This document shows positions 34,382-42,748 of a DNA stretch of 64,000 nt, in pieces. How positions within the stretch are numbered: position 1 is the stretch's first letter; each line of letters opens with the position of its first letter. The stretch is from assembly GCA_030429235.1 (NCBI GenBank), contig JAUIDB010000019.1:17521-81520 (forward strand), given 5' to 3'. A program made the translations under genes and the position numbers. This DNA is from Thermoanaerobaculia bacterium. GTDB taxonomy: Bacteria > Acidobacteriota > Thermoanaerobaculia > Multivoradales > JAIOJS01. The notes under the pieces were generated by a model. The model did not search any database and was not told the DNA's origin. It saw only the letters and a list, made by a program, of their open reading frames with translations.

Positions 34382-36109
34382 CTACGGAGCGGACGGGAGC
34401 TCGACCACGGTGGTAGAGAACTGGGAGGCAAAGTGATCGCGGACGCCGACGCCGACCGAGTCGGCGCCCCGCGGCAGCAGGATCTCGACGGTGAGCGCCA
34501 CTGGTCCGGCCAACGCGGTCAGCAGCTCGTCGGTCGACAGTCGGATCGGTACGACGGCCTTGACCGGCGCGCTGGTCAGACCGTCCCAGTCGGCGGCGAG
34601 GGCAAAGAGGGTGAGGCGGCCGAGGTGGTGCTCGCCCGAAGGCACCAGCGCCAGGTTGGGCATCGGTACCCGCACTCTGATGCTGGCTTTGGTACCGAAG
34701 TCTCCGTGCTCGACGCCGAGGACCTCGAGGTCGATGCCGAGCACGTTGTGTTCGGCGCCGAGGACGAGGGCAGCTCGGATGCGGTCGATCGCCTCCTGAT
34801 CGAGCGACGGGAAGGCGACGGCGGCGGGGTGCCGGATCTCGACCCCGGGACGCTCCGGTCGCAGCCGGACCTCGATCTCGTACGCTGGCTTTCCTGTGGC
34901 GCGCGAAGGGGAGAAGGTCAGGCGGTAGAAGTTGGCGAGTTCGCGCGTCAAAGGCTCCCAGACTCTCGAATCGCTTCCGTGGGCAGCGAGGACGCGGCCT
35001 CCGGTCGAGTTGGCGAAGTCAGCGAGCATCAGACTGTTCGCTCCCGCGACGGCGGAGGATCCGCGCCCAGAACCGAGTCCGCCTCTGCGGGAAGTCACTC
35101 CGGTCCTCGAACGCCCTCCATCGACCGGAACGAGGACGACCTGAGCCAGGTTGGCGTGCTGGATGATGCCGGCGAAGAGCTCGCGATCGTCGCCCGGGCT
35201 GGGAACCCGCGGCGCGGTCTTGAACAGCATGGTCTCCGAGTCGGCATCCAGTCCGCCCTCTCCTTCGGGCAGCCGGGCGAACGAGGAGTTCTCCCCGTAG
35301 CTTTGCTCCCAGGCGCCGAGAAGCTCCTGCCCCATACCGATCGGAATCCGACCGCCGGCGTAGACCAGGACTCGTCGGCCGGGCAGTCCCGCCATCTGTC
35401 GGATGAGCTGGTCGAGGTTGGCGGCGACTCGCTGCATGCGCAGTTGCCCTTCAGCCGCAAAGGCCTCGACCCGGGCCAGCGTCGCTTTGGCTCGATGCTC
35501 GGCCTGCGAGCCGTAGTTGCGTTGCGGACCCAGTTCGTCCAGGAGGTCTCGATAGTCGGTCACAAAGGACCGGCCAGATCCCGGTCGGTCGACGAGATCG
35601 TCGAGCGTATCGATGATGTTCCGGGGTGGACCGGACTCGAAGGGTTCGAGCAACTCGGCCCTGGGGTCGGCGGTGACCAACATCACCCGGTCCCGGCTCT
35701 TCAGTGTGGTCAGAAACTCCCGCAGCAGGTCGACGGTATGGCTCAAATCGCCCGGGGCCAGGAAGGTGCGGTCGATGAGCACCGTGACGAACAGCCGCTC
35801 GTCGGCTTGCAGAGGGGTCCGACGCCCGGGGTTCGAACCCTCGATCCGGAGAGCGCTCTCGCTCTCGAAGGCCACGAACTGGCTGATCGGAGTGGGTTGG
35901 CCGTCCACCAGGAGCTCGAAGTCTCCCTGCGTCAAACCGAGCACTGGATAGCCGGCGGATCCGCTCACGACCACATCGATGCGGACGTCGCGAACCTCGA
36001 GCTCGTCGATGAAGCTCTCTTCGGGGGCCTGCGCGCCGACCGAACCCGTCACCAGGACCAGCCAGAGGCTCGACAGGACCCGGAGGAACGGACGGCGGAA
36101 CTCGCTCAT
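34382..36109 (-). CDS. VWFA-related acidobacterial-type protein, degenerate MIDAS
   Basis: 575 residues. Signal peptide (about 1-26, ending SVGAQ). The 'VWFA-related Acidobacterial domain' block is clear: DVRIDVVVSGSAGYPVLGLTQGDFELLVDGQPT (in part) followed by LFVTVLIDRTF. The metal-site motif should be DxSxS but reads Asp113-Arg-Thr-Phe-Leu117, so the MIDAS is broken. A Gly-rich LPGRRVLVYAGGRIP strand and a long C-terminal beta region follow. ATG 36109 is chosen because it gives a compact signal peptide; the ATG at 36130 is an alternative. It is the second gene of the VWA operon; the intact VWA is at 31127-32341. Confidence 0.85.
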   Translation of the reverse strand: MSEFRRPFLRVLSSLWLVLVTGSVGAQAPEESFIDELEVRDVRIDVVVSGSAGYPVLGLTQGDFELLVDGQPTPISQFVAFESESALRIEGSNPGRRTPLQADERLFVTVLIDRTFLAPGDLSHTVDLLREFLTTLKSRDRVMLVTADPRAELLEPFESGPPRNIIDTLDDLVDRPGSGRSFVTDYRDLLDELGPQRNYGSQAEHRAKATLARVEAFAAEGQLRMQRVAANLDQLIRQMAGLPGRRVLVYAGGRIPIGMGQELLGAWEQSYGENSSFARLPEGEGGLDADSETMLFKTAPRVPSPGDDRELFAGIIQHANLAQVVLVPVDGGRSRTGVTSRRGGLGSGRGSSAVAGANSLMLADFANSTGGRVLAAHGSDSRVWEPLTRELANFYRLTFSPSRATGKPAYEIEVRLRPERPGVEIRHPAAVAFPSLDQEAIDRIRAALVLGAEHNVLGIDLEVLGVEHGDFGTKASIRVRVPMPNLALVPSGEHHLGRLTLFALAADWDGLTSAPVKAVVPIRLSTDELLTALAGPVALTVEILLPRGADSVGVGVRDHFASQFSTTVVELPSAP

Positions 36110-36230
36110 CGGCAGCACGGTGGCCACCATCCTACGACAGCTGCGCGCTGGCCGCGACTCAGACTTTGGAAAACCGCGACCTGACTGGCCGTCGAGGTCT
36201 AGCGAGCCTACGCAGGGCGCCGGTCTGGGC

Positions 36231-36881
36231 TCATCGGTCGGACAGAGGTTTCCAGATCTCCGGGTCGGGGGGCGTGCCGGTGGCCAACTCCAGTAGCTCG
36301 AGTACCTCGGCGCCCGAGCCTTCGTCGCCGATGACCTGGCGCAGCCGGGCGTCGAAGTGCGGGAACATGGCGGCCATGTCGACCTTCCAGCCGCCGGACT
36401 CGAGCACGAGGGGGAACGCAGGGGGTAGGGCCTGGTCGCCGATACGCATCTCGAGTTCCGCCTGATTTCCATGGATCGAGACCTCCATGGAGATCGCATC
36501 TCCGAGGTCCCGCACCGTTTCGAGCGCTCGCTTGGAGTTCCAACCCTCGTCGTAGCTTCGAATCAGCAATTGGCGCCCCGATAGCGCACGGATCTCGCTT
36601 CCGTCGAGCCGGTGGCGCAGATGGAGGACGCTGAAGAGTTCGTACGGACCGAGGGTTTCGAGTTCTTCGCGGTCCGCCTCCAGCGCCAGCCCGCGGAAGC
36701 GGTCGTAAGTTGCCACCGTACCTTCGCTCAGCAGAGCGGCGACGGCCGGGCCGTCCTGGGCCAGGGCTGCGGCCATGTACTGGTTCATCGCTTGGCGGAC
36801 CTCGTCCTGGGGGTCTTGGGCGGCCGCCATGGCTCCGAGGAAGACCAGCCAGCCCACAGCCAAGGGGAGTACTCGTTTCAT
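36231..36881 (-). CDS. Small secreted protein, unknown function
   Basis: 216 residues with signal peptide (MKRVLPLAVGWLVFLGAMAAAQ). The mature part (DEVRQAMNQYMAAALAQDGPAVAALLSEGTVATYDRFRGLAL in part) has the length and start of SnoaL/NTF2-like periplasmic proteins; no catalytic motif was seen, so the fold call is weak. It is the first gene of the minus-strand VWA operon, 100 bases before the first VWA gene. ATG 36881 has no clear ribosome site. Confidence 0.7.
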   Translation of the reverse strand: MKRVLPLAVGWLVFLGAMAAAQDPQDEVRQAMNQYMAAALAQDGPAVAALLSEGTVATYDRFRGLALEADREELETLGPYELFSVLHLRHRLDGSEIRALSGRQLLIRSYDEGWNSKRALETVRDLGDAISMEVSIHGNQAELEMRIGDQALPPAFPLVLESGGWKVDMAAMFPHFDARLRQVIGDEGSGAEVLELLELATGTPPDPEIWKPLSDR

Positions 36882-37015
36882 GGCGGCGCAATGGTAGCAG
36901 GGTCAGACGACCGTACTCCGAGGGAGGGGAAACTCCTGCAGTCGGCGGAGTGGCCGCTGGTGAGTGCTAAGCTGCGGCCTCGCTCAACGTTTCGTCGTCC
37001 CGACTCGAGGTCCCG

Positions 37016-38701
37016 ATGGAAGGCCCTGGCTCTCGCTCCCTGTTCACCGCGGCACTACTTCCCGTGCTGGGAATCGCCTGTCAGTCGGCTCCGCCACCCG
37101 AGCCTGCCACCCTGGTGGTGACGGGGGTGCGGGTTTGGACCGGCGATGCGGCGGTGCCCTGGGCCCAGGCGGTGGCCTGTCGCGGCGATACCATCGTCGC
37201 GGTGGATTCGGCGGAGGCGATCGAGCCCTACATCGGTCCGGCGACCCAGGTGGTGCGGCATCCCGGTGGCTTTCTAGTGCCGGGTTTCATCGATTCCCAC
37301 ATCCACTTCCTGACCGGAGGAAGCTCCCTCGCTTCGGTGCAACTGCGCGATGCAGCGACGCCCGAGGAGTTTACCCATCGGATCGGAGAGTTTGCCGCGA
37401 CCCTGGAGCCGGGCGAGTGGATTCTCGACGGCAATTGGGATCACACCCTCTGGGGAGGGGAGCTGCCGCAGAGGGATTGGATCGACTCGGTGACGCCGGA
37501 CCATCCGGTGTTCGTTATGCGCCTCGATGGCCATATGGGCCTGGCCAACTCGCGGGCCCTGGAACTCGCGGGGCTCGACGAGGATTCAGCCGACATCGAG
37601 GGGGGCGCAATTGTGCGGTACGCCTCCGGGGAGCCCACGGGGCTGCTCAAGGACAACGCCATGTCGCCGGTGCTCGCCCAGGTTCCGCCGCCCAGCACCG
37701 CGCAGCTCGACCGCTACCTGGAGGCGGCGATGGACTATGTGGCCAGTCTCGGAGTGACCACTGTGCACGACGTGTTCGCCGACGGGTCGGATAGCTGGCA
37801 GAGCCTAGCGACGTACCGTCGAGCCGAGGCTCGAGGCGCCCTGCGGACTCGCATCTACTCGGTGCCGCCGCTGGCCGAGTGGGAGCGGGTCGAGCGCGAG
37901 GTGGCCGCGTTTGGGCGTGGCAGCGACTGGCTCCGGATCGGGGCGGTCAAAGGGTTCATGGATGGCTCGCTGGGCTCTCACACCGCGGCGTTCCTCGAGC
38001 CCTTTAGCGACACCCCAGGAGAGAGTGGCTTCCTCACCAACTCGCGCCAGGAGATGGCGGAGTGGATCGCAGGAGCCGACGCGGCGGACCTGCATCTGGT
38101 CGTCCACGCCATCGGGGATCGAGCCATCCGCCAACTGCTCGACATCTACTCCGAGGTGACGGCTGATCGCGACCCTCGGGGCCGACGCTTTCGGATGGAG
38201 CACGCGCAACACATCGACCCCGAGGACCTTCCACGGTTCGCGGAACTCGGCGTCATCGCCAGCATGCAGCCCTACCACGCCATCGACGATGGTCGTTGGG
38301 CGGAGACCGTGATCGGACCTGAGCGAGCCAAGACGACCTACGCCTTCCGCAGTCTTCTCGATCGAGGTGCTCTGGTGGCCATGGGGAGCGACTGGCCGGT
38401 AGCCCCGGCTTCGCCGATCGAGGGGATCTACGCTGCGGTGACGCGTCGAACCCTCGATGGCGCCAACCCCGAGGGCTGGGTTCCGGAGCAGCGGATCAGG
38501 GTCGAAGAGGCCTTGCGCGGCTACACCTTTGCTGGAGCCTTCGCCTCGTTCGAAGAGGATCGGAAAGGGACCCTCACCGTCGGCCGCCTGGCGGACATGG
38601 TCCTCCTCGACCGCGACCTCACCGCGGTGTCGCCCGAGAGCCTACGGCAGGCGCAGGTACTGAAGACGATCGTGGGGGGCGAGGTAGTTTTCGGTCGCTG
38701 A
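37016..38701 (+). CDS. Amidohydrolase (YtcJ-type), lipoprotein
   Basis: 561 residues. Lipobox LGIAC (Cys22) marks it as a lipoprotein. Amidohydrolase-3 fold: FIDSHIHF with metal His95 and His97, DGHMGLANSRALELAG, a later VKGFMDGSLGSHT block (carboxylated-Lys region), HAIGDRA and the MGSDWPV Asp signature near the C-terminus. Probably a secreted, metal-dependent hydrolase of N-acyl or cyclic-amide substrates; the true substrate is not known for this group. ATG 37016 has GAGG nearby. A hairpin after the gene ends at 38770. Confidence 0.9.
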   Translation: MEGPGSRSLFTAALLPVLGIACQSAPPPEPATLVVTGVRVWTGDAAVPWAQAVACRGDTIVAVDSAEAIEPYIGPATQVVRHPGGFLVPGFIDSHIHFLTGGSSLASVQLRDAATPEEFTHRIGEFAATLEPGEWILDGNWDHTLWGGELPQRDWIDSVTPDHPVFVMRLDGHMGLANSRALELAGLDEDSADIEGGAIVRYASGEPTGLLKDNAMSPVLAQVPPPSTAQLDRYLEAAMDYVASLGVTTVHDVFADGSDSWQSLATYRRAEARGALRTRIYSVPPLAEWERVEREVAAFGRGSDWLRIGAVKGFMDGSLGSHTAAFLEPFSDTPGESGFLTNSRQEMAEWIAGADAADLHLVVHAIGDRAIRQLLDIYSEVTADRDPRGRRFRMEHAQHIDPEDLPRFAELGVIASMQPYHAIDDGRWAETVIGPERAKTTYAFRSLLDRGALVAMGSDWPVAPASPIEGIYAAVTRRTLDGANPEGWVPEQRIRVEEALRGYTFAGAFASFEEDRKGTLTVGRLADMVLLDRDLTAVSPESLRQAQVLKTIVGGEVVFGR

Positions 38702-38754
38702 GCTGAACTCAGTCGATCTGGCCGAGTGGTCAGCGATGGCAACTGTGGGTCAGT

Positions 38755-38770
38755 CCGCGAGAGATCGCGG
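38755..38770. terminator. Hairpin after amidohydrolase gene
   Basis: Perfect 6-bp stem CCGCGA/TCGCGG with a GAGA tetraloop of the stable GNRA type, 54 bases after the amidohydrolase stop and ahead of the next promoter at 38786. No U-tract. Confidence 0.4.
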
Positions 38771-38785
38771 GTCGGTGAATCGGCG

Positions 38786-38794
38786 TGCTAGGAT
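38786..38794 (+). promoter_or_regulatory. Extended -10 promoter before secreted protein gene
   Basis: TGCTAGGAT, a TGn extended -10, 25 bases before the ATG at 38820. No good -35 is seen, as usual for extended -10 promoters. Confidence 0.35.
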
Positions 38795-38819
38795 GCCGAT
38801 GCCTTGAAGTGACATCTGA

Positions 38820-39434
38820 ATGCCAGGGGGGCGAATTGTGCGTTGGACTTCGGTAGGTACTGTTGTAGTCGCCATGGGGATACTCGGGCTGGGGCCCATC
38901 TGGGCTCAGTGTCCTGGGCCCCCGTCGAATGAGGTGGCGAATTGCGGTTTCGAGACGGGCAATCCTCCCGCCAGTTGGGTCGAGGGGCCTTTCGGAACGT
39001 TCTCGCAGAACACGTCGATCTTCAGAAACGGTGCGGCCGCCGGTCAAATCGTTTCCGAGTCCTTTGCCCCCTCCTTCTGGGGAGGATCGATTACCAGCTC
39101 GTGTGCTCCGATCACTGCCGACGCCAACTACGGCTTCGGAGCTCATCTTCGACTGACCTCGAGTGCTCCTGGTACGGCCTGTACGGTCAACCTCCGACTC
39201 TTTGGCAGCGCAGCTTGTGGTACGGCGACGGCTCTGACGACCGGTTTCGTCCCGGTGGACGAGTCCGGTTTTCTCCGGCTCGATGCGAGTGGTGATACCA
39301 GCGGATCGACGCACGCTGAGTTGGAGATCAGCTGCAACAACACCAGCGACAACCTGTTCACCGCGATCATCGACGATGCCTTCGCCGGCCCCTCGCTCGT
39401 GCCGGTCGAGCTCCAGAGCTTCGGCGTCGAGTAG
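38820..39434 (+). CDS. Secreted protein with beta-sandwich domain
   Basis: 204 residues (or 198 if the GTG at 38838 is used, which has AGGGGGG just upstream and a cleaner signal peptide). Signal peptide ends near GPIWAQ. The mature part starts NCGFETGNPPASW, the entry motif of carbohydrate-binding-like jelly rolls ('NGGFETGdfsgW'), and has six Cys that could form disulfides in a secreted protein. No C-terminal anchor is seen. It lies between the amidohydrolase and the second kinase module and may bind a surface glycan. Confidence 0.75.
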   Translation: MPGGRIVRWTSVGTVVVAMGILGLGPIWAQCPGPPSNEVANCGFETGNPPASWVEGPFGTFSQNTSIFRNGAAAGQIVSESFAPSFWGGSITSSCAPITADANYGFGAHLRLTSSAPGTACTVNLRLFGSAACGTATALTTGFVPVDESGFLRLDASGDTSGSTHAELEISCNNTSDNLFTAIIDDAFAGPSLVPVELQSFGVE

Positions 39435-39505
39435 ACAGGCGGCTGGTCAGCCCCGCCGAGTCCTTCGGCCTGACTACCGCAGGCCGACTCGGGGAACAGC
39501 ACATG

Positions 39506-39511
39506 TAGAAT
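39506..39511 (+). promoter_or_regulatory. -10 element before kinase module 2
   Basis: TAGAAT 15 bases before the ATG at 39527, in a 92-base gap. It is a good -10 match, but no matching -35 is seen. Confidence 0.3.
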
Positions 39512-39526
39512 CGCGGGTCTGACGCG

Positions 39527-42500
39527 ATGAGATTCGATACCGCCATTCCGATCGGCAAGGGAGGAACCGGCGAGGTTCTCAAGGCCTGGGATCCGTCACT
39601 CGAACGGTACGTCGCGCTCAAGATCCTCTCTCGTACCGATCCCGACGCGGTGGCCCGTATGCTGCGGGAGGCTCGGTCGCAGGCGCGTGTCGACCACCCG
39701 AACGTGTGTCGGGTCTACGAGGTGGGAGAGACCGACGGTCGGCCGTTCATCGCCATGCAGTTCATCGACGGCGAGGTGCTCGACCAGGCGTCGCAGGGGC
39801 TGTCGGCGGAGTCGAAGGCGCTCCTGGTTCGAGACATCTGCCTCGGCGTGCAGGCGGCTCACGGAGCCGGCCTGATCCATCGCGATCTCAAGCCGGCGAA
39901 TATCCTCGTCGAGCGACTCGAAGACGGGGCGCTGCACCCCTGGGTGCTGGACTTCGGCATCGCACGGGAACACGATGCCCCCGGAATTACGGCTACCGGC
40001 GAAGCGATCGGAACCCCCGGCTTCATGTCGCCCGAGCAGGTCCGCGGCGACCTCGAGGCGCTCGATCGTCGGAGCGACGTGTACAGCCTGGGCGCGGTGC
40101 TGTACCAATTGTTGGCGGGGCGGCCACCGTACCGAGGCGACAGCAGTGTGGCGGTGCTGGTGCAAACGCTGCAGTCGGACCCCGAGCCCCTGTCCCGGGT
40201 CGCTCCCGATGCTCCGGCCGATCTCGTGACCATCGTCGGCAAGTGTCTCGAGCGCAATCCAGGGCGCCGCTACCCCTCGGCGAAGGCCCTGGCCGACGAC
40301 CTCGATCGGTACCTGGCGGGAGAGCCGATTCTGGCTCGGCCGGTGCGGCTGCGGCGTCGACTCGGCCGCTGGGTAGTTCGTCACCGAGCGGTCGCGCTGA
40401 CCGCTAGCATCGCTCTGGTCGCGATCGCGGGTTTGAGCGTATGGACCGCTCGGGAGAGTTGGCAGGCCGAGCGCCGACAGGACCTGGCCCGAAGAATCGG
40501 GAGTGAACTGGAGCAGATCGACGCCGCGATCCTCGCGACGCACCTGAGCCCCACCCACGATCGGCGCCCTGTCCTCGCCCAGGTGGAGGGTCGGGCGGAG
40601 GCACTCATCGCTCGGCTGGAGAAGGAGTCCTTGTCACCGGGACTGGCCGCCTACGTGCGAGGGCGGGTGGCGGCCTCGTTGGGCGACTTCGAGCGGGCGC
40701 GAGCCAGTCTCGAGGCGGCTACCCAGGCTCCGAATCCTCCGGCAGAACTGCCGATGGCGCTCGGGTGGGTGCTGGCGGAGCTCTACGAGGAGGCGGTACC
40801 GAAGGCGCGTCGGACCCGTGACCCGGAACAGCGCGAGCTCGAGATGGCTCGCCTGGCGACCGAACTCCGCGACCCGGCGCTCGGCTACCTGAAGGTCGAT
40901 CGTGAGAGTTCACTGCGGCCGCCTGAACTGGTCGAGGCCCGGATTGCTCTCCTCGAAGAGCGGTGGGAAGACGCGCTGGCCAAAGCCGGCAGTGCTCTGT
41001 CTGCCCTTCCCTGGTTGTACGAAGCCGATCTGGTCGTGGCCCGGGTGCATCTTTTTGCCGCCGCCGACCAGCAAGCCATCGGTGAGCACCAGGCTGCTCT
41101 CGCCGCTCTCGATCGCGCGGCGCCCTCGCTCGAACACGCGATCAGCACGGGTCGTAGCGACCCCCGGACGCACATGGCCCACTGTTCGTACCGGTCTCGA
41201 CTCCTCGACCTCCATCGAGCCACCGGTGGCGAGATCGAGGCGGCGCACCGGGGGGTGATCGAGGCCTGTGGTCGGGCCCTGCTCGCCGATCCGGAGACCG
41301 CCACGGCCTGGTATCAGCAAGCCAGGGCCCACTGGATCCTGGCCGAGCGTCAGCGTCAGCGTGGGGAAGATCCACACCCGGTGCTCGATGAGCTGAGAAC
41401 GGCGGCTCAGCAGGCGGCTGACCTCGACCGTGAAGACCACCTGGCTCCCAACCTGTTGGGGATCGGTTGGCTGCAAAGAGCCACCTTCGAAGAGGAGCAT
41501 GGTAGAGATCCCCGGGAGGCGGCCGAGCAGGCGCTCGAGGCCTTTGCCCGCTCGCTCCAGGCCAATCCGCGATACCGCCATCCCTACAACAACCGAGGGA
41601 ACGTTCTGCTTCGGCTCTCCGAGTGGGAATCGCAGAACGGCCTCGACCCCACGGAGAGTCTCCAGCGAACGGTGGAGGCCTATTCCGAAGCGATCCAGGT
41701 CGACCCCGAGTATGTTCTCCCGCTCTCCAACATCTCCCTGCCGCTGCGAGAACTGGGGATTCTGGAGAAGGAGCGCGGTGCTGACCCCCATCGCTACTGG
41801 GACCAGGCGGCGTCCTATCTCGCCGCCGCGCGAGAACGCAATCCGAGATATTGGAACGCCCTCAATCACAGTCTGCTGCTGACGATCGAACAGTTGTCCT
41901 GGTGGCTTCGCCGCGACCGCGAGCGGTCCCAGGACCTGCTGGAGCAGGCCCTCGAGGAGGCGCAGGCGGCACTCGAAGTCAACTCGGAGATCGCCCCGAT
42001 CTGGTACAACCAGGCCACGGCCTTGCGACTGTCGGCTTTGGCGGCGTGGCTGGAGTCGAGGGATCCGACGGCGGCGTGGCAGGCTGCGGATCAGGCACTG
42101 GAAAGAGCTTTCGAGCTGGACCCCACCGGCGGTGCCAACCTGGTCGCTGCCGAACTCGCCTTCGACCGGGCTCGCTGGCAGCGATCGCGAGGAGCCTCGG
42201 GCCAACCGGCTCTGGCCGAGGCTCGGAGGTACTTCTCAGCCTGCTTCGAGGCCGAGGGCAACCTGTTGCGCTGCCGGTTCGGCATGGCCGCGGTCGATCT
42301 CCTGGCGGATGCCGCCGATCTGGAGACCCAACGCGCCGTGGAAAGGGTCGAGGATGAACTCCGTGGTCAAGACTCGTCGGTGGCCGCGCTGCTGTCGGCC
42401 TGGCGCCAGGCACGGCTCGCGGCGCTGGCGGTAGGGCCTCTTCAGCAACGCAGGGCTCGGGACTGTCTCGACGCCGGGCGTCGGTCGCTCGAGGCTCGTC

Positions 42501-42655
42501 CGTCGTCTGTAGCTCGGGTGCTGGCTGCCTATTGCGAGGGTCTCCTGGCCTCGGACCCTCCGGATCGACGGGATGCCCAGCGGCAGCTCGAGCGAGCCCT
42601 GGCCGACGCTCCCCTCTTGTCGTTCGATCCGTTGTTCGTCTCGGTCGGCCGTTAG
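39527..42655 (+). CDS. Ser/Thr protein kinase with TPR tail (module 2)
   Basis: 1042 residues. Kinase domain begins almost at the N-terminus: Gly loop GKGGTGEVLKAW, Lys32 in VALK, Asp120 in HRDLKPANIL and Asp142 in DFGIA; the set is complete, so an active kinase. A transmembrane helix at about 288-306 (VALTASIALVAIAGLSVW) is followed by about 700 residues of TPR-like repeats (repeated 'AWYQQARAHWILAE', 'YNNRGNVLLRLSEW', 'IWYNQATALRLSAL' motifs), probably periplasmic. It is the first gene of a two-gene set with the FHA regulator at 42749; compare kinase module 1 (21583-24234), where gene order is reversed. Confidence 0.93.
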   Translation: MRFDTAIPIGKGGTGEVLKAWDPSLERYVALKILSRTDPDAVARMLREARSQARVDHPNVCRVYEVGETDGRPFIAMQFIDGEVLDQASQGLSAESKALLVRDICLGVQAAHGAGLIHRDLKPANILVERLEDGALHPWVLDFGIAREHDAPGITATGEAIGTPGFMSPEQVRGDLEALDRRSDVYSLGAVLYQLLAGRPPYRGDSSVAVLVQTLQSDPEPLSRVAPDAPADLVTIVGKCLERNPGRRYPSAKALADDLDRYLAGEPILARPVRLRRRLGRWVVRHRAVALTASIALVAIAGLSVWTARESWQAERRQDLARRIGSELEQIDAAILATHLSPTHDRRPVLAQVEGRAEALIARLEKESLSPGLAAYVRGRVAASLGDFERARASLEAATQAPNPPAELPMALGWVLAELYEEAVPKARRTRDPEQRELEMARLATELRDPALGYLKVDRESSLRPPELVEARIALLEERWEDALAKAGSALSALPWLYEADLVVARVHLFAAADQQAIGEHQAALAALDRAAPSLEHAISTGRSDPRTHMAHCSYRSRLLDLHRATGGEIEAAHRGVIEACGRALLADPETATAWYQQARAHWILAERQRQRGEDPHPVLDELRTAAQQAADLDREDHLAPNLLGIGWLQRATFEEEHGRDPREAAEQALEAFARSLQANPRYRHPYNNRGNVLLRLSEWESQNGLDPTESLQRTVEAYSEAIQVDPEYVLPLSNISLPLRELGILEKERGADPHRYWDQAASYLAAARERNPRYWNALNHSLLLTIEQLSWWLRRDRERSQDLLEQALEEAQAALEVNSEIAPIWYNQATALRLSALAAWLESRDPTAAWQAADQALERAFELDPTGGANLVAAELAFDRARWQRSRGASGQPALAEARRYFSACFEAEGNLLRCRFGMAAVDLLADAADLETQRAVERVEDELRGQDSSVAALLSAWRQARLAALAVGPLQQRRARDCLDAGRRSLEARPSSVARVLAAYCEGLLASDPPDRRDAQRQLERALADAPLLSFDPLFVSVGR

Positions 42656-42729
42656 CCGACCGGGGTACGTCCCGCGGGCCAGCCACCGCCCGTCGAACGA
42701 CCCCTCAGGGTGCCGCGAGCGGACCTCGG

Positions 42730-42738
42730 TGCTAGAGT
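42730..42738 (+). promoter_or_regulatory. Extended -10 before FHA-AAA+ gene of module 2
   Basis: TGCTAGAGT (TGn + TAGAGT), 10 bases before the ATG at 42749. It suggests separate, nearly leaderless transcription of the FHA gene besides read-through from the kinase gene. Low certainty without a -35. Confidence 0.3.
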
Positions 42739-42748
42739 CCTCGCCACG

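Noticed and set aside
35827..35845. tRNA-like T-arm GGGTTCGAACCC
   Set aside because: Lies within a coding region and no acceptor or anticodon arms surround it.
34142..36184. Long open frame on the plus strand opposite the VWA gene
   Set aside because: High-GC antisense shadow; composition is Arg/Glu/Val-rich and no domain is seen. The minus-strand gene has a signal peptide and a recognised domain.
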